DNA of 64,000 nucleotides, from contig NC_088300.1 of the NCBI RefSeq assembly GCF_032854445.1, positions 2,852,001-2,916,000 on the forward strand, in the 5' to 3' direction. The position numbers were made by a program, and so were the translations under genes. The stretch is from Liolophura sinensis. Lineage: Eukaryota > Mollusca > Polyplacophora > Chitonida > Chitonidae. This document shows positions 59,736 to 64,000 of the stretch, in pieces (within the stretch, counting starts at the first letter, position 1; every line of letters starts with the position of its first letter). A model generated the notes under the pieces. The model was not told the DNA's origin, searched no databases, and was given only the letters and a program-made list of their open reading frames with translations.

Positions 59736-62282
59736 ATGTCTTTGACCTTGTCTGCCTGGCTCGTGTAAAATGCTGTATTTTACCTGGTGTAAAGGGGAGA
59801 GTCAGTTCAACAGTGTGTTAGAATGACAGTTAGCTGGCTTATTTAGTCTAGACTGAAATGTAATTTGCTTTGTATTAAGATAAAACTGTTATTAACATTT
59901 AAGGCCGACTTTTAATACATTTTGAACTACTGACCCTAGCTCATGTTGACAAAACCAAATGACAAGCTATTCTTGAAGTATATAAAGATGTTTTTTTTCT
60001 CTATCTGTTCTCAACAATAAATTAATTGATATATAATTGATAAGCCATTTCACAGTCAGTCAGTCAGTCATGATGAATTGGATGACAAGACTAAGGTGCC
60101 ACCATCATGTAATTGTAAACATGTAGGTCTCAGTATTCACAGAACTATTTTTTGATGAGTGTACAGTGATGCCTTTGTGGAACTTGTTTTCTGTAAGTCA
60201 TACGTATATGATTGTGGTTTATGTATCGATCAGAGACCTTTTGTTGACAATTATCCTCGTTAGAAGACTGATGATCTGACATTAACATGACTAGAATATG
60301 CCATTATGGGTTATATAGGGTACGCTCCCTCCGCTGAACTTTTGTTTGATATGTGTTTTTGATACCTTTGTGATTACATCTTAATTATTCATATAGTGAA
60401 ACTTGAGCTCAGTCAAAGTGCTTACCACTGGTAACATGGACATAATCAAATCACATCTATAATTTAATGTTTGTTGGCTGATTTTTTAAAACTTATTACG
60501 ATTACCAGCACTGAGAAACATGGTTTTACACTACAGGGTACATATTTAGACATTGCATATCTTAAACACTAGTGCCTATTTTCATCTCTTTTGGACTGTT
60601 TTTTATTTTGTTACACAATGTGTAGATAAAAATAAACTATCCCATTTACAGATACAAGTTAGAAGGAAAAACAAGGTATATTTTAAATACATATATGTGA
60701 TAAGACAAGAGGTTTGAGCATGCTCAACTAAAGCTATTGGGCATGAAAAAGCTAAAGTATCTATTAAGACAACAAAGCCTATATTTTTGCTGTTTATTTT
60801 GATGTGATAATCTTACCTCAGAAATGACACTGATAAATGCTCAGAATGTTTACCGTGATCATCAACAGACTTACCAAGAAAATACAAAACCGTAATACGA
60901 TGCCATAGCCACATGGTTTATCTCATCAATGAGAAGGTCTGCCAGCCCATCTAATGTTCTCTTGACTTATCAAACACCAGTTTTAGCTCTCAGGTGATAA
61001 ACTGTGTAGTCTTTGCTGTGAATATAACATTCATACCTCACATATCATACATTTGTACACATTTTGGCATACATTTTAAAGCAGTGTGAGATCATGGTCT
61101 ACAAAGACTGCATCCTTACAACAACTTCTCAAAACACATCATTATGAAACATCAACTAAATGTTCCAAGCCTGAAATGTAGGCACGACACAACTATTTAA
61201 TCATATTGTTATGAAAGGATAAGATTGTTTTTAAAAAGTAACACAAATTCCATGGGATGTAAGTATTTTTGCCCAGAAAGTTGATTTTGTTGTCAGAAAG
61301 TACCTTTTATGACCAGAAATGGAAAACCAGACTTGGAGCAAACAGAAAACAATAAAAAAATTAAAGGACCCAGACTGAAAGAGACTTCTTGATTTCAGAT
61401 AAATTGTTGTCGTCTGTTTCATTTATGTAACAAAAGGAGAGATTACACTTTTGATAAATTTAAACAGTTATTGTCATTGTATGTAAATTGTGGATATATA
61501 CAGCTATGCAACTGGGAAAATTCAGAATCAAATATGTGCTATAGTTTTTTTATTTTGTTGTTGTTGGCATACCAGCAATGTTGGTAGCTGTAGGGCATAC
61601 AAGGCAATGTTGTTTCAGATCTTAGACATTTATGGTTTATATATAAAATTTTACCTATGTTCTGTTGCTTATAACTGTATTTTGTTTTGGATCTGTCCTA
61701 AATACGGTATGGTTAATGGGAAAGAATCTTTTAGCTGACTTTGTAGGCTCTACAGTCTATGGTGATCAAGCTATAGGTTTTTTTTTATGCCATCTCATTC
61801 AGTTTCCTAGTTTGCTCTGGACTATAATCTACTGAAAGCAACTTTGCTGTCCTCAGAATAGAAGAAGAAAAACGTCACCATGCAGGCATGTATACATCTT
61901 TACAGTGACAAATAAGTCACCATGCAGGTGTGTATAGGTTTTTACAGTGACTCAATTTAGCTTGTCTGAAATAAAAGTGCAGACTATATGTAAACTGAAG
62001 GTGGGCCAAGCAGTATATCATGTTTGTGTCTTCATATTTGTCACAATGATTTACTGACCACTTGATTGATAAGTGTGGCCTCCTGTGGTGTACAGTAATC
62101 ATGCTGAGATCAGAGAAGCTCAGCTTGGGAGTTGCATTACAGCACAAACTGCTTCTAAGCCAATTTGATCCTAAATTTAGCACAGAAACTCAGTTGTGCT
62201 TTGCTGAAAGTTCTGAGAACTGATCAGGTAGCACTCAGGATCCTACCAAATTTGACTGGTATGCTTATATACATGCACTCAC
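59736..62282. other. TMEM179 3' untranslated and intergenic sequence
   Basis: Poly(A) signals lie at 60016-60021 and 60631-60636. A (cagt)n run is at about 60053-60070. No further exon is seen on either strand. Confidence 0.5.
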
Positions 62283-62537
62283 AAGCAGTAATGGGAGGCC
62301 TCCGTCGCTGAGGAGTTTGAGTGCGAATGCAGCGCAATGGCCCAGGAGCTTCTCGCCAATGCAGTTGCTGTGAGATCAAGTCCAGCTCATGCTGGCCTCC
62401 AATCTGGCTGTACATGGGAAGGTTTGGCAGCAACCTGCAGATCATGATGGTGGTGGGTTTCCCCCGGGCTCTGTCTGGTTTCTTCTCATCATAATGCTGG
62501 CCGCCGTAGGATAAATGAAATATTCCTGAATAAGGTG
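62283..62537 (+). mobile_element. Near full-length SINE with head, sense, abutting a minisatellite
   Basis: The head is gggaggcctccgtcgctgag, then gaatgcagcgcaatggccca, a B-box-like gagatcaagtcc, a body with cagcaacctgcagatcatga and tgggtttcccccgggctctg, and the tail start gataaatgaaatattcctga. The usual AAAT tail is replaced by the 59-bp array that begins at 62537. Confidence 0.87.
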
Positions 62538-62826
62538 GATATTCCGGATTACCCCAGGTTATTTGTGCTTATCCAGGCACACTTGCATGGGGGTGGGATA
62601 TTCCGGATTACCCCAGGTTATTTGTGCTTATCCAGGCACACTTGCATGGGGGTGGGATATTCCGGATTACCCCGGGTTATTTGTGCTTATCCAGGCACAC
62701 TTGCATGGGGGTGGGATATTCCGGATTACCCCAGGTTATTTGTGCTTATCCAGGCACACTTGCATGGGAGCGGGATATTACGGTGGATCCCAGGTTGTTT
62801 GTTCTTATCCAGGTACACTTGTATAA
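62537..62826. repeat. 59-bp minisatellite, 5 copies, beginning at the SINE end
   Basis: The unit is gatattccggattaccccag / gttatttgtgcttatccagg / cacacttgcatgggggtgg, with starts at 62538, 62597, 62656 and onward every 59 bp. The fifth copy is diverged. Confidence 0.92.
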
Positions 62827-63519
62827 CAGTGGTCACGTTCCTGTGTGGAGGACACTTAAGGCTGGAGAAACTAGCTCATCTTACCACATACTCTACTTTC
62901 TCAAAAGACAGATCATTTGAATCTATCAATTCTAAACTGTCGAAAAACACTTGGCTTTCTGATACAAGTTAAATATCACGTAATACATGTTAACCTAGGA
63001 GCGCTCCATATGAGCAAAATACCTTGGTAAATGAGTACAAATTTTCATCAACAGAGAGTACAACAAAGTAAGCTTACTAATATAACAGTGCAGGCAAGCT
63101 AGTGGGAACTGGATTTCACCACATATAACCATGGCACTATGATACACTATGGCACTACACCATGAGGAGGGAATATGACAAGGCTTTTTAACTCTTCAGG
63201 TAGTGAAAACCCATTTATGTTTGACATCAGCAAATAAAATATGAAGTATTCTTTACAAGATGTCACAAATCTTCAAATCAAACACTTGGTCTATTTTGCT
63301 GAATATCTCTCTTTCTTACCAGTTTTTGGCTCTACCTATAAGTCAGCTTAGCAAAATGTATAATGTAACACGAAAAGACAGAAAATTAAACATGTTCAAA
63401 ATGTGGTCATGAGGTTTATTAAAGCTGGTTATAAATCGTGACATAAATAATAAACACATTAAACCAAACACAGACTCATAGTATTTGAAAATCCCACAGA
63501 ATTACAACTCGCACTGAAA
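62827..63519. other. Intergenic sequence without recognised features
   Basis: No coding homology or repeat is seen. Confidence 0.4.
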
Positions 63520-64000
63520 TGTTTTGCTGAGCTTGTATCCACATGTTCTGTACTATGGTTTACTGAGCTTGTATCCTGTACTATGGTTTGCTGAGCTTGT
63601 ATCCACATGTTCTGTACTATGTTTTGCTGAGCTTGTATCCACATGTTCTGTACTATGGTTTGCTGAGCTTGTATCCACATGTTCTGTACTATGGCTTACT
63701 GAGCTTGTATCCACATGTTCTGTACTATGATTTATTGAGCTTGTATCCACATGTTCTGAACTATGGTTTACTGAGCTTGTATCCACATTTTCTGTACTAT
63801 GGTTTACAGAGCTTGTATCCACATTTTCTGTACTATGGTTTACTCAGCTTGTATCTACATGTTCTGTACTATGGCTTACTGAGCTTGTATCCACATGTTC
63901 TGTACTATGGCTTACTGAGCTTGTATCCACATGTTCTGTACTATGGTTTACTGAGCTTGTATCCACATGTTCTGTACTATGGTTTACTGAGCTTGTATCC
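63520..64000. repeat. 36-bp minisatellite, at least 13 copies, running off the window end
   Basis: The unit is gtttactgagcttgtatcca plus catgttctgtactatg. Copies differ by a few bases, and one near 63565 lacks part of the unit. 36 = 12 codons keeps the minus strand open (VDTSSVNHSTEH). The array continues beyond position 64000, so its length is unknown. Confidence 0.93.

Overview
The window is nuclear DNA from an animal. It holds five intron-rich protein-coding genes that can be assembled exon by exon, plus the 3' end of a sixth. Every intron follows GT-AG rules, and the non-coding DNA is crowded with minisatellites and short tRNA-derived retroposons (SINEs). The abundant SINE ends in a conserved tail (ACGGCGTAAAACACCAATCA followed by AAATAAATAAA). 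I associate this tail with marine lophotrochozoans, most likely a mollusc. That placement is inference from memory.

Layout. Positions 1-1488 (+) hold the last two exons of an unrecognised nuclear protein. Positions 1.5-9 kb are gene-free and hold at least five tandem arrays and a SINE. AHSA1 (-, 9086-16953, 9 exons) encodes the Hsp90 ATPase activator. DMAC2L/ATP5S (-, 19485-29052, 5 exons) encodes the mitochondrial factor B-like protein. DMAC2/ATP5SL (+, 29304-37548, 5 exons) encodes its paralogue, a complex I assembly factor. PRPF39 (-, 39905-54816, 15 exons) encodes a U1 snRNP-associated splicing factor. TMEM179 (+, 54955-59735, 4 exons) encodes a four-pass membrane protein. From about 60 to 64 kb there is a SINE and two minisatellites, the last running off the window edge.

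Gene relationships. DMAC2L and DMAC2 are divergently transcribed paralogues whose start codons are 251 bp apart. Their introns share the phase series 0-2-1-2, and their fourth exons are both exactly 163 nt. This is strong evidence for an inverted duplication of one ancestral gene, still held together around one promoter region. PRPF39 and TMEM179 are also divergent, with 138 bp between start codons. AHSA1, DMAC2L, PRPF39 and TMEM179 all have human orthologues on chromosome 14, so the window looks like a piece of an ancient animal linkage group.

The most striking non-coding structure is a 4.8-kb array of a 55-bp unit (about 88 copies) that fills most of the last intron of DMAC2L. It contains an 823-bp higher-order duplication of 15 units. 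Several other arrays appear to have started inside or beside SINE fragments. A 112-bp tandem repeat near position 100-570 carries the end of a real exon with its splice donor in four copies. I found no retrovirus-like or LTR element, no LINE coding sequence, no CRISPR array and no clear new protein system.
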